Positions 30,822 to 41,605 are shown, counted from the stretch's first letter. The stretch is DNA of 64,000 nucleotides from Cherax quadricarinatus (GCF_038502225.1 NC_091321.1:37729261-37793260); one strand, 5' to 3'. The notes: generated by a model from the letters alone, not told the origin. Made by a program: numbers and translations.

Positions 30822-32181
30822 CTGGCTTTCGTAATTAATCCGTTCCAGAGAGAGTGACTAAACCCGAATCTGATGAATTCCGAATTAATTTTCCCCATAA
30901 GAAATAATGGAAATCCAATTTATCCGTTTTAGACAGCCAAAGGTATAAAAAAAAATGTTTTCTACATGAAATATACATTTACCTACACAGTAAACAATGA
31001 TACATGAGCAATAAAACAATAATAACATCACACTAACGTTTATTGAAGACATGGTGATGTATGGAAGATGGGAGGAGAGGAAAGGATGGAGGAGTTTACA
31101 GTTGTTAGAATGGGAAATCCCCTTCCATAAAGATTCAGGTTCCAAGTCCTTCTCCTGGGTTACTTCCCTCCTTTGTTTTCTAATGCCACTAGGACCAGCT
31201 TGAGAGTCACTGGACACACACAAATAACCCGCACATAAAAGAGAGAAGCTTACGACGACGTTTCGGTCCGACTTGTGACTTTGTCAATGGTCCAAGTCTG
31301 ACCGAAACGTCGTCGTAAGCTTCTCTCTTTTATGTGCGGGTTATTTGTGTATCATTCCAGTCACGGTATTGTGCCTTTTTTGTTATTTAGTCACTGGACC
31401 CCTGTTGCTCAAAAAAGTTTCAGAGAGGTCTGTTTCTGGCATATGTTAGGAATTGTGTTGGGAGACAGGACAAGATAGTCCTTCAATATGATACTAATAT
31501 CAGCTCTATGGCTTATTTATCTAGTACAATTCATCTAGTATGACAATAAACAGTATTAATAACATGATATATACTTTAGAATGGATAAAATATGGCATTG
31601 AGAATGTCACGAGTGGTGGTGTGTTGTTTGTTGTTGGGTGTATAAGGGCCACTGAAAGATAAGCCTTACATAGTGGTGGTGGAGGCAGCAGCAAGAGGCA
31701 GCAGAGGAAGCAGTGTTAGTAGCCCTATATACCTCCAATAACAATGGAGGATTCAGTTTCATGCTGTCCTTTTTCTATCGATTAATCGCTTAACTTACTT
31801 GCTACACTTTTTCACTGACTGGTGCTATAGCCTTTATCGACTCCTGCTGCTTCAGTATCACACATATTGCAGAATCACTGAAAAAGGCACTTTCTCCCCT
31901 CTCTCTCAGCCCTTTACCAAAGGGCTGGCTGGCACTAGGGACTTTCTTTGGGTCCATGGTGGCAGTTGCAAGCGCTAAAAAGAATGGAATAATACAAAAT
32001 ATATTGTATGAATGCATAGGATCATTCTCACTGGCTGATAAACAATGGCACACTGGCTGTACATGGAGTGTTGGGGCCGCTTAGGCCGCGCGGACACGTT
32101 CCAGATGAATGACTTATACTGAGTTCAGTGATGATCACCGAGCCAATATTTTGATGGAAAAAACGTTACTTATTCTGAATA
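30822..32181 (-). mobile_element. Tigger-like deletion derivative, interrupted by a foldback element
   Basis: The left end CAGTGGACCCCTGGCTTTCG is intact. On the minus strand the C-terminal transposase end reads GPSGIRKQRREVTQEKDLEP (about 31150), and the N-terminal start (MDPKKVPSASQPFGKGLRER, 31965-31880) lies at the other side, so the catalytic middle is deleted. No right inverted end is visible; the next element starts at once at 32182. A foldback element is inserted at 31215-31388. Confidence 0.7.
31215..31388. mobile_element. Foldback element, 174 bp, with a 10-bp target duplication
   Basis: Two nearly perfect inverted arms (CACATAAAAGAGAGAAGCTT and CGACGACGTTTCGGTCCGAC, with their complements at 31295-31350) surround a short loop. 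The target duplication AGTCACTGGA is at 31205-31214 and 31389-31398. A related Tigger-like copy at 32516-32545 has the same flanks with a single AGTCACTGGA, which is the empty site. The arms hold a GGTCC...GGACCGAAACGTC arrangement recalling the hammerhead part of Penelope-like terminal repeats. Confidence 0.85.
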
Positions 32182-32728
32182 CAGTGGACCCTCGGTTATC
32201 AGCCGTAATCCATTCCAGAAGGCCGGCCGATAATCGAAATGGCCGAAAACCGAATTATTATTTCCCATAAGAATTAATGGAAATACAATTACTCTGTTCC
32301 AGACAAAAATATTCACAAAAAAATTTTTTTTTTTTAACAATTATGTAAGTTTTACATACCTTTATTGAAGGCTAATGCTGGCTTCTGGAAGACAGGGAGG
32401 AGGAAAGAGGGAGGAGTTAGTGTTTGGAAGAGGAATCCCTCTCCATAAAGACTTTAGGTAGCAAAGCCTTCTCTGGGGTTACTTCCCTTCTTTGTCTTTT
32501 AATGCTACTAGGACCAACTTGAGAGTCACTGGACCCCTGTCTCACAACAAATCTATCCATAGAGGTCTGTTTCTGGCATCTCTAAGATTTCCCTGAAGTG
32601 GGACAGGGTTTTGTCCCTGAACATGTTGCAGATATGGTTTGTTTCAGCTTGCTCAGGGTGGTGTTTCTCTACAAAAGCTTGCACTCTAGTCCACATTGTG
32701 CACACCTCTTGAATCTGTCATTTACTGC
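32182..32728 (-). mobile_element. Tigger-like element 3' fragment
   Basis: It starts CAGTGGACCCTCGGTTATCA and, read on the minus strand, retains the transposase C-terminal coding region in broken form, including the stretch that is the empty site for the foldback insertion at 31215. It ends near 32728 in a fusion with a fragment of another element. Confidence 0.7.
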
Positions 32729-33232
32729 TACAGTGCATTCATTACTAACCTTAAAATATATGTAGTCTTAATGTAGGGCAAGAGGTGGGTAGTATTTATT
32801 TGTAGGAAGTCAGTGTAGGTAGCAGTAGATGTAGGTACAGTACACGTATGTAGCCCCTTCCCACCGGCCTATGCTACACAGCTATATTACAATACACAGC
32901 CATATTATTACACTACACAGAAATATTATTACCATGTTCATTGAGTTTAATTGTTTCTAACAACTACCTTTAGATGCCATCATAAACAAAGGGAGAAGTA
33001 ATGAATAATTCATGCCAAGAATTGTAAACAAACGCATATGAAGGGTGGTTACTACACCAGTCGCCAGATTCACAGTTTTCTCTAACGCTGCATCAGAGAA
33101 AACGTAATATTTACTCTCCATCCCACTCTCTACACGATAACATATAAACATTGCATCTTTATATGCTATGTTTATGTGCTACATGATATGTAATGTGTTT
33201 CTTATATAATTTTGAAGAAAATATAGATTTTT
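32729..33232. mobile_element. Internal fragment of the GGGCCCC-ended TA transposon
   Basis: The sequence (AACCTTAAAATATATGTAGT, then GTAGTATTTATTTGTAGGAA) matches the interior of 1930-4015, including the region homologous to 2290-2600 and 3440-3620. Neither terminus is present. Confidence 0.65.
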
Positions 33233-34877
33233 TTATTATTATTATCACACTGGCCGATTCCCACCAAGGCAGGGCGGCCTGAAAAAGAAAAACTTACCAT
33301 CATTCACTCCATCACTGTCTTGCCAGAAGGGTGCTTTACACTACAGTTTTTAAACTGCAACATTAACACCCCTCCTTCAGAGTGCAGGCACTGTACTTCC
33401 CATCTCCAGGACTCAAGTCCGGCCTGCCGGTTTCCCTGAACCCCTTCATAAATGTTACTTTGCTCACACTCCAACAGCACGTCAGGTATTAAAAACCATT
33501 CGTCTCCATTCACTCCTATCAAACACGCTCACGCATGCCTGCTGGAAGTCCAAGCCCCTCGCACACAAAACCTCCTTTACCACCTCTCTCCAACCTTTCC
33601 TAGGCCGACCCCTACCCCGCCTTCCTTCCACTACAGACTGATACACTCTTGAAGTCACTCTGTTTCGCTCCATTCTCTCTACATGTCCGAACCACCTCAA
33701 CAACCCTTCGTCAGCCCTCTGGACAACAGTTTTGGTAATCCCGCACCTCCTCCTAACTTCCAAACTACGAATTCTCTGCATTATATTCACACCACACATT
33801 GCCCTCAGACATGACATCTCCACTGCCTCCATCCTTCTCCTCGCTGCAACATTCATCACCCATGCTTCACACCCATATAAGAGCGTTGGTAAAACTATAC
33901 TCTCATACATTCCCCTCTTTGCCTCCAAGGACAAAGTTCTTTGTCTCCACAGACTCCTAAGTGCACCACTCACCCTTTTCCCCTCATTAATTCTATGATT
34001 CACCTCATCTTTCATAGACCCATCTGCTGACACGTCCACTCCCAAATATCTGAATACATTCACCTCCTTCATACTCTCTCCCTCCAATCTGATATCCAAT
34101 CTTTCATCACCTAATCTTTTTGTTATCCTCATAACCTTACGCTTTCCTGTATTCACTTTTAATTTTCTTCTTTTGCACACCCTACCAAATTCATCCACCA
34201 ACCTCTGCAACTTCTCTTCAAAATCTCCCAAGAGCACAGTGTCATAGCAAAGAGCAACTGTGACAACTCCCACTTTATGTGTGATTCTTTATCTTTTAAC
34301 TCCACGCCTCTTGCCAAGGCCCTCGCATTTACTTCTCTTACAACCCCATCTATAAATATATTAAACAACCATGGTGACATCACACATCCTTGTCTAAGGC
34401 CTACTTTTACTGGGAAATAATTTCCCTCTTTCCTACATACTCTAACTTCAGCCTCACTATCCTCGTAAAAACTCTTCACTGCTTTCAGTAACCTACCTCC
34501 TACACCATACACCTGCAACATCTGCCACATTGCCCCCCTATCCACCCTGTCATACACCTTTTCCAAATCCATAAATGCCACAAAGACCTCTTTAGCCTTA
34601 TCTAAATATTGTTCACTTATATGTTTCACTGTAAACACCTGGTCCACACACCCTCTACCTTTCCTAAAGGCTCCTTGTTCATCTGCTATCCTATTCTCCG
34701 TCTTACTCTTAATTCTTTCAATAATAACTCTACCATACACTTTACCAGGTATACTCAACAGACTTATCCCCCTATAATTTTTGCACTCTCTTTTGTCCCC
34801 TTTGCCTTTATACAAAGGAACTATGCATGCTCTCTGCCAATCCCTAGGTACCTTACCCTCTTCCATACATTTATTAA

Positions 34878-36770
34878 CCCTTTGAGGGTCGACAGGCCCT
34901 CTCCGAAACTCGTTCTCAGGGTCGGCCAAATTTCAAAAAAAAAAAAATTATTTTTTCTTATGAAAAAATAGTTTTTTTTTTTTTCTAAACATTATAGGAT
35001 AAACAAAAAAAATTTACCATCAATACTTACGGAGATATGGATGCATGAAGTTTGCAGAAAATGAGCCGCGTATGGCAACAGCGGCGACTGCCGCTCACCC
35101 GGTAAACTTTAGTTTACTTGTATTTGAAGGTTTGTTGTGTTTTTTTCACTATTTTATTTTTTCACATAACTTATGTGGCCTATGAGACCAAAGTAAGGTG
35201 CAATGTACGTATATACACTCGTTGTATACAACACAATATGCACACAAACATAATTATCAATATATTGTTTACAAAACTTGTTTACAAAAACAAACAATAC
35301 AAAACATTGTTTATTACTATTGTTCTATAATATATATACCAATATACAGTCACTGAACATATTCCTACAAGTTCTGCAGCTTGTGGAACTCTGAAACATG
35401 GTGTCATACACAATGGTGTTTTATCTTTCTCCCTCATTCTATCTCTTTCAATTTGTCTCTCTCTTTCTATCTGTCTGTCTATCTCTGTCTCACAGGTACA
35501 CATAAATACAAGTATACATAGTATAAATTACCTAGGATAACCCAAGAAACCCAGACAAACTGCTATACTCTGCTTGAAGATGTGAGTAAAAGTGATGACA
35601 CAGTCTTGTGGCTCTCTGAGACAGAGAGCTAGACGGATAGACAGGGAGCTTGACAGACAGGCAAATACAGACAGAAATGTTAGTATACCAGCAAAAACAA
35701 AGGGAGGGAGATGTTTATCTCATCTTTTGGCATCAGCTCTACCCTCATCAAACGTCAGCACTTATCAGATGTTATCTCCCCTTATCTTGTTACTGTCATG
35801 GGTGAACATTTATTATTACCTATTATTATTATTATGTATTATTATTATGTATTATTATTATTATGTATTATTATTATTATGTATTATTGTTATCATTACG
35901 TATTCTTCTTCTTCCTCCTCCTCCTCTTCTTCCTCCTCCTCCTCTTCTTCTTCCTCCTCCTCCTCTTCTTCCTCCTCCTCCTCTTCTTCCTCCTCCTCCT
36001 CCTCCTCCTCCTCCTCTTCTTCCTCCTCCTCCTCCTCCTCCTCCTCCTCCTCCTCTTCTTCCTCCTCTTCCTCCTCCTCCTCCTCCTCCTCCTCTTCTTC
36101 TTCCTCCTCCTCCTCCTCCTCTGCCTCCTCCTCCTCTTGCCTCCTCCTCTTGCCTCCTCCTCCTCTTGCCTCCTCCTCCTCTGCCTCCTCCTCATCTGCC
36201 TCCTCCTCCTCCTCCATTCTTGGAACAAGTTTGAAGAGCTTGTAGTTCATAATCACTATCACTATCATCACCAATGCTCACATCTGAGTCTGGGATTTTG
36301 GAAAATAGGAGTTTCCTCTTTGATTCTGGTACAACTGAACGTGAACAAGATGGCCCAGCACCAGAGGTGGAAGGCTGTGGGTTGTCTGGGTTTTCCTCAC
36401 TATTACCCATATTATGGTCATTAGTTTCGGTCAAAACCTCACCAGAACCTTGAAACTCATCTTCACTGTCACTTCCATCTCTATTAGAACTGTCACTGGG
36501 GAACAAAAGTGTCCCAATTCGCCGAGGAGTGAGGAACTTCTTACCACAGGGCACGGTGGAAATTGTGTACTATGATGGCATTCCCACAATGCACCACTGG
36601 GCCCCAGATTTTTTTCCTACTGCGCACACCCACCACACAGACCTATTCTCTCACATCTAGGCTTATCAGCCTTTTCCTGTGAGATTTGAGGCCGCTAGAA
36701 TTTATGCGTACTAGTACGACAAAAACCCCTACGCGTAAGACGTACTAGTACGACCAAAACCCTCAAAGGG
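34878..36770 (-). mobile_element. 1.9-kb TTAA (piggyBac-like) deletion derivative with a transposase N-terminal remnant
   Basis: CCCTTTGAGGGTCGACAGG and GACCAAAACCCTCAAAGGG are flanked by TTAA (34874-34877, 36771-36774). The uninterrupted RTE copy at 21901-21912 has a single TTAA at this position, an in-window empty site. On the minus strand 36554-36192 encodes an acidic Ser/Asp-rich segment with PSDSSNRDGSDSEDEF and STSGAGPSCSRS, resembling the start of piggyBac transposases; the rest is replaced by (TCC)n and unrelated sequence. CGTACTAGTACG occurs at 36707-36718 and 36741-36752. Confidence 0.8.
35900..36215. repeat. (TCC/TTC)n microsatellite
   Basis: A polypyrimidine run of TCC and TTC triplets over about 310 bp, preceded by (ATT)n at 35810-35900. 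It gives Ser-, Leu- or Pro-rich frames on the plus strand and Glu- or Arg-rich frames on the minus strand; none is a gene. A mirror-repeat purine-pyrimidine tract of this length can form triplex DNA. Confidence 0.95.
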
Positions 36771-38262
36771 TTAAATAATTGCACCAACCACTCCAAAACT
36801 ATATCCCCACCTGCTTTTAACATTTCTATCTTTATCCCATCAATCCCGGCTGCCTTCCCCCACACTCACAACTGGCTCTTCCTCATTCCTACAAGATGTT
36901 ATTCCTCCTTGCCCTATACACGAAATCACAGCTTCCCTATCTTCATCAACATTTAACAATTCCTCAAAATATTCCCTCCATCTTCCCAATACCTCTAACT
37001 CTCCATTTAATAACTCTCCTCTTCTATTTTTAACTGACAAATCCATTTGTTCTCTAGGCTTCCTTAACTTGTTAATCTCACTCCAAAACTTTTTCTTATT
37101 TTCAACAAAATTTGTTGATAACATCTCACCCACTCTCTCATTTGCTCTCTTTTTACATTGCTTCACCACTCTCTTAACCTCTCTCTTTTTCTCCATATAC
37201 TCTTCCCTCCTTGCATCACTTCTACTTTGTAAAAACTTCTCATATGCTAACTTTTTCTACCTTACTACTCTCTTTACATCATCATTCCACCAATCGCTCC
37301 TCTTCCCTCCCGCACCCACTTTCCTGTAACCACAAACTTCTGCTGAACACTAACACTACATTTTTAAACCTACCCCATACCTCTTCGACCCCATTGCCTA
37401 TGCTCTCATTAGCCCATCTATCCTCCAATAGCTGTTTATATCTTACCCTAACTGCCTCCTCTTTTAGTTCATAAACCTTCACCTCTCTCTTCCCTGATGT
37501 TTCTATTCTCCTTGTATCTCATCTACCTTTTACTCTCAGTGTAGCTACAACTAGAAAGTGATCTGATATATCTGTGGCCCCTCTATAAACATGTACATCC
37601 TGAAGTCTACTCAACAGTCTTTTATCTACCAATACATAATCCAACAAACTACTGTCATTTTGCCCTACGTCATATCTTGTATACTTATTTATCCTCTTTT
37701 CTTAAAATATGTATTACCTATAACTAAACCCGTTTCTTTACAAAGTTCAATCAAAGGGCTCCCATTATCATTTACACCTGGCACCCCAAACTTACCTACC
37801 ACACCCTCTCTAAAAGTTTCTCCTACTTTAGCATTCAGGTCCCCTATCACAATTACTCTCTCACTTGGTTCAAAGGCTCCTATACATTCACTTAACATCT
37901 CCCAAAATCTCTCTCTCTCCTCTGCATTCCTCTCTTCTCCAGGTGCATACACGCTTATTATGACCCACTTTTCGCATCCAACCTTTGCTTTAATCCACAT
38001 AATTCTTGAATTTACACATTCATATTCTCTTTTCTCCTTCCATAACTGATCATTCAACATTACTGCTATCCCTTGCTTTGCTCTAACTCTCTCAGATACT
38101 CCAGATTTAATCCCATTTATTTCCCCCCACCGAAACTCCCCTACCCCCTTCAGCTTTGTTTCGCTTAGGGCCAGGACATCCAACTTCTTTTCATTCATAA
38201 CATCAGCAATCATCTGTTTCTTGTCATCCGCACTACATCTAGTATTTTTCCTCATGCTATCT

Positions 38263-38550
38263 ACAAATTGTGAGGCCTACTCCACCCAACCCCATATGGG
38301 GTGGGGTGTCGGGGTCCCCGGTGTGTGGTTGGTATCCCGCTTGCCTCTCCCAGACAGTCTGAGACTAGTGGGTGCCTCCACACTACCACTCTCCGAAAAC
38401 TTACCCTACTTCTCCTGTTGTTGCCTTTGCAAGATTGCAGAGCTCCTGATGATGCTCTGAAAAGTGTGAAAGTACTTGAGCTAAAGATTTCCAACCCCTT
38501 GGCATGTCTTGCATTGTTAAGATAACCTGTCTGCGATTGCTTTGCATATA
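38263..38550. other. Repeat-derived segment with a hammerhead-like motif
   Basis: It starts with a palindromic ACCCCATATGGGGT (about 38288), has a GC-rich part (GTGGGGTGTCGGGGTCCCCG) and then the hammerhead-like motif at 38441-38482. No coding region was recognised. Confidence 0.5.
38441..38482 (+). ncRNA. Hammerhead ribozyme-like motif with palindromic stem III
   Basis: Stem I AGCTC (38441-38445), core CTGATGA (38446-38452), stem II region (38453-38467, CTCT-loop-AGTG with one mismatch), GAAA (38468-38471), stem III palindrome AGTACT (38471-38476), U at the cleavage position (38477), GAGCT closing stem I (38478-38482). The stem III sequence differs from that at 20081-20086 but is again a perfect palindrome. 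Confidence 0.5.
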
Positions 38551-38814
38551 CATTAGGGCCCCGCTTTACTGCATTTTGCCTTATAGCGTTCCGCTAATAC
38601 GGCGATTTCAAATTATGACAAAAACTCGCTATACGGCAACCCATCTTTCTAATATGGCACACCCCACTTGGTTTGTTTACATTCTCCATGAACACATCTC
38701 TATTATGTCTGAAAACTTTCCATAATTTCAAGTGTTTTAAAGTTACTGCATATTTTACATGTGCTCTGACAATAATACCTGTGCACCTGTACTTATGGTG
38801 TTAAAATGTCTATA
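38551..38814. mobile_element. Fragment of the GGGCCCC-ended TA transposon
   Basis: CATTAGGGCCCCGCTTTACT matches the opposite-strand right end of 1930-4015, preceded by TA, and the next 240 bp match that element's right part. It stops where a TTAA element begins. Confidence 0.7.
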
Positions 38815-38818
38815 TTAA

Positions 38819-39228
38819 TCCTTTGACTGTCGAAAGCCCTAATCCTGAAGTGTCTCCTGGTGCCGAAAAATATTCAAAAAAAAAAATTATTAAAATGTTA
38901 AGATTATTTTTCTGATTGTTCCAGTCTTAAAAAAAAAAAAAATTTGCCATCAGTACTTACCAAGACATAGAGGCGTGAAGATGGAAGAAAATGAGCTGCG
39001 TATGGCAACAGCGGCGACTGCTGCTCAACCCGTAAACTTTGGTTTACTTGTATTTGAAGGTTTCCTGTTTTTTTTTTTTTTTCACTATTTTATTTTTTCA
39101 CATATGTGGCCTGTGAGACTAAAGTATGGTGCAATGTTCACATATACACTCATTGAATACAACACAATTATAGCAAAAACACTATTATCATCATATTGTT
39201 TACAAAGCTTGTTCACACAAACAATATA
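38819..39228 (-). mobile_element. Truncated TTAA element related to the 1.9-kb derivative
   Basis: After TTAA (38815-38818) the segment matches 34960-35330 (TATGGCAACAGCGGCGACTG, then TTTACTTGTATTTGAAGG). It lacks the other end and runs into a Penelope-like fragment at about 39229. Confidence 0.65.
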
Positions 39229-39592
39229 CAATATCTGTTTCATGCTCTGCTGTGAACTTAATAGAAAGTACCAGACCATTAAGTCTAGGTAGGAACTCCT
39301 CAATGTTGTGATCTCTAGGCCAGAGGCAAAGCACATCATCTACGTATCTGAACCACCTAGTATTATTTAGGAGAATATCTTTAAGTAGTCTAGTCTCATA
39401 AAATTCCAAATACAGGTTGCAGAGTAAGGGGCTGAGGGGATTTTCCATAGCCATACCCTGCTTCTGAGCATAGTACTTCCCTTCAAACACAAACTTGCAA
39501 TCCATGACGCAAAGTTTAATCAGTTCAATAATTATATTCGTGGGGTAGGGCAAGGAGAAGTTTTCTAGTTCCTCTTCAAGGTATGTAAGCAA
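39229..39592 (-). pseudogene. Penelope-like reverse transcriptase fragment (second family)
   Basis: The minus-strand frame encodes IELIKLCVMDCKFVFEGKYY, GMAMENPLSPLLCNLYLEFY and WFRYVDDVLCLWP, the fingers-palm part of a Penelope-like reverse transcriptase with an intact YVDD. It is clearly diverged from the copy at 25637-27178 (CVMDC...FVFEGKYY against CVNFNCFSFNNKLY), so it is a different family. The frame is open over the fragment, but both sides are lost. Confidence 0.75.
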
Positions 39593-39735
39593 GTCAGGGG
39601 CTAGTAATCCTTTCTCCTATATACATTACTAAAGATAAAAAATAGAAACTTTTGTTTTTATTTGGGTGAGAAATGGCTGATTTGTTGTAAGAAGATGAAT
39701 ATATATAATATTAATTTCTTTCTTTTTTTATGCAG

Positions 39736-39879
39736 GTTTGAGTGAGGTTGAACTGGATGAGTCATGGCTGGATAATCTTCATGCTGACCAGGAAGTTACC
39801 AGTGAGGTTGAGGATGATGATGATCATGATGATGATGATGATCTGGATGATTATTCTGACCACACTAACACAGCCCCAG
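39736..39879 (+). CDS. BTB-psq transcription factor, exon C (acidic linker)
   Basis: The acceptor is TTTTTTTATGCAG (to 39735) and the donor is GTATAA (39880). GT completes the glycine codon left by exon B (IHG-LSEVELDESW), and the exon ends one base into a codon (phase 1). It encodes LSEVELDESWLDNLHADQEV and then a long Asp/Glu run (EVEDDDDHDDDDDLDD), a typical acidic spacer after a BTB domain. Part of its 3' end is duplicated downstream with extra donor-like sites. The Asp run is encoded by (GAT)n and may vary in length. Confidence 0.85.
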
Positions 39880-40000
39880 GTATAATAATTATTATGACCA
39901 TACTAACACAGCCCCTGGTATGATCTGGATGATTATTATTGTGAGCACACTAACACAGCCCCAGGTATGATGATGATGATAATGATTGCTCTGAGTCTCG
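39880..40000 (+). repeat. Duplicated copies of the exon C end and its splice donor
   Basis: ACTAACACAGCCCC with a following CAG/CTG and GTAT recurs at 39864 (real exon), 39902 and 39949. The last copy also repeats ATCTGGATGATTATT from the exon. Donor-like sites therefore exist at 39880, 39918 and 39965. Use of either extra site would add 38 or 85 bases and shift the frame. Confidence 0.75.
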
Positions 40001-40029
40001 GTTAAGGATGATTGTTTCTGAATAATAGT

Positions 40030-41378
40030 CGAGTTGAAGATGTGATAGTTCCTCAGAGTGACTGTATTAAGTTGATGATGAGATAGTTCCTCAGAGTGAC
40101 TGTATTAACTTGATGATGAGATAGTTCCTCAGAGTGACTGTATTAACCCTTTGAGGGTTTCGGACGTACTAGTACGGCTTACGACCCAGGGTTTTTGACG
40201 TACTAGTACGCCTAAATTCTAGCGCCCTCAAATCTAGTGGGAGAAAGCTGGTAGGCCTTCATATGAAAGAATGGGTCTATGTGGTCAATGTGCACAGTCT
40301 AAAAAAAATCCTGCAGCACACAGTGCATAATGAGAAAAAAAAACTTTGACCGTTTTTTTGGAATAAAACAGCGACTTTGCACTGTATTTTCGTATGGTAT
40401 TTATTGTTGTATTCTAGTTTTCTTGGTGTCATTTTATAGAATGGAAGACATATTACAGAAATTGAGATGATTTTGACTGGTTTTACAATGAAAGATACCT
40501 TGAAATTGAGCTCAAAGTAGCAGAAATGTTCGATTTTTACCAAATTTCAAAAGTAAACAAATCGTGCCAATGATCCAATACACGTCAACTGGTGAGTCTA
40601 ATATTCTTTCACAAGAGCGCCAATAATATTTATACCATTTTATACACTAATGCAGTAGTCTGCATAACAGTAAATCTTATATTTTTTGTGAGAATAAAAA
40701 TTCAAAGTGGAAAGCAAAAGAATATAAGAGGGGCCTTGAGATGTGACTAATGACCAGAGGAAATGTCATTTTAGTGCCAGGAATATCTTTCTTGTTTATT
40801 CTGGACCCTATTCGGAAATTGGCATCTTTTGAAATTTGTATGAAATTGGCAAAATTGCTAAATTCTGACCACTGTACTGGATAGTTGAATTTCATAAATG
40901 GGTGGTTTCTTGCACCCATTCGATAGTAAAAATGGAGTTCTAGCGAAATGTTCAGGTTTTTTTGTCGACTAGTACAGTGGAATTGGCCGAAAATGGGGCT
41001 CAAAGTGGGCAAAATTGCCAATGCGTAAACATCCCCGAGACCGCTAACTTCGCGAGAGCATAATTCCGTAAGTTTTCCATCGAATTTCAAACTTTTGGTG
41101 TCCTTATGATCGGGAAATGATTGTCTATCTTTTCATAAGAGAGAATTATTATTTTTTTTTTTTAAATTTGGCCGACCCTGAGAACGAGTTTCGGAGAGGG
41201 CCTGTCGACCCTCAAAGGGTTAGTTGATGATGAGATAGTTCCTCAGAGTGACTGTATTAAGTTGATGATGAGATAGTTCCTCAGAGTGACTGTATTAAGT
41301 TGATGATGTGATAGTTCCTCAGAGTGACTGTATTAAGTTGATGATGTGATAGTTCCTCAGAGTGACTGTATTAAGTTA
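40030..41378. repeat. 38-bp minisatellite interrupted by a TTAA element
   Basis: The unit GTTGATGATGAGATAGTTCC then TCAGAGTGACTGTATTAA occurs about three times before 40146 and about four times after 41219. The array contains a TTAA in each unit, and the transposon at 40147-41219 entered one of these. Confidence 0.85.
40147..41219 (+). mobile_element. TTAA (piggyBac-like) non-autonomous transposon, CTAG-palindrome subfamily
   Basis: CCCTTTGAGGGTTTCGG and CCTGTCGACCCTCAAAGGG bound a 1073-bp element. TTAA precedes it (40143-40146); after it the duplication has lost one base (TTAG). CGTACTAGTACG is at 40165-40176 and 40199-40210, 34 bp apart. It is almost the same length as the copy at 59300-60372 and very similar, so these two are the best-preserved members. 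Confidence 0.85.
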
Positions 41379-41429
41379 TCCATGCTAGACATCCACATAG
41401 ACTGTACCAGGCTGACTGCTCCATGCTGT

Positions 41430-41605
41430 AGCTAGTAGTAGTAGTAGTAGTGGTAATAGTGGTGGTATTACTAGTAGTAGTGATAGTGGTGGTATTACTA
41501 GTAGTAGTGATAATAGTGGTGATATTACTACTAGTAGTGATAATAGTGGTGGTATTACTAGTAATAGTGATAATAGTGGTGGTATTACTAGTAATAGTAA
41601 TATAT
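41430..41605. repeat. (AGT)-based satellite
   Basis: An array of AGT/GGT/ATT triplets with a loose 30-36-bp period (TAATAGTGGTGGTATTACTA). Open frames on both strands (Ile-Thr and Val-rich) are artefacts. Confidence 0.85.

Larger units (their letters stand above)
33243..38262 (-). pseudogene. RTE-like LINE, nearly full length, split by a TTAA element
   Basis: On the minus strand the endonuclease is at 38255-37689 (VLALSETKLKGVGEF, VIVIGDLNAKVGETF), a linker region is at 37482-36840, and the reverse transcriptase is at 34929-33482 (VPRDWQRACIVPLYKGKGDK, MDLEKVYDRVDRGAMWQML, GLRQGCVMSPWLFN, C-terminal GCEAWVMNVAARRRMEAVEM and RWFGHVERM). A two-base deletion at about 34243 turns the FADD motif into FAMT and shifts frame. 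The 3' tail (33243-33480) keeps the GGCAGGGCGGCC sequence. The split at 34874-36774 is described separately. Confidence 0.85.

Noticed and set aside
35592..36424. Poly-Ser, poly-Leu, poly-Pro, poly-Glu and poly-Arg frames
   Set aside because: All lie over a (TCC/TTC)n microsatellite inside a transposon; only the minus-strand acidic segment at 36192-36554 next to it was kept as a possible transposase remnant.
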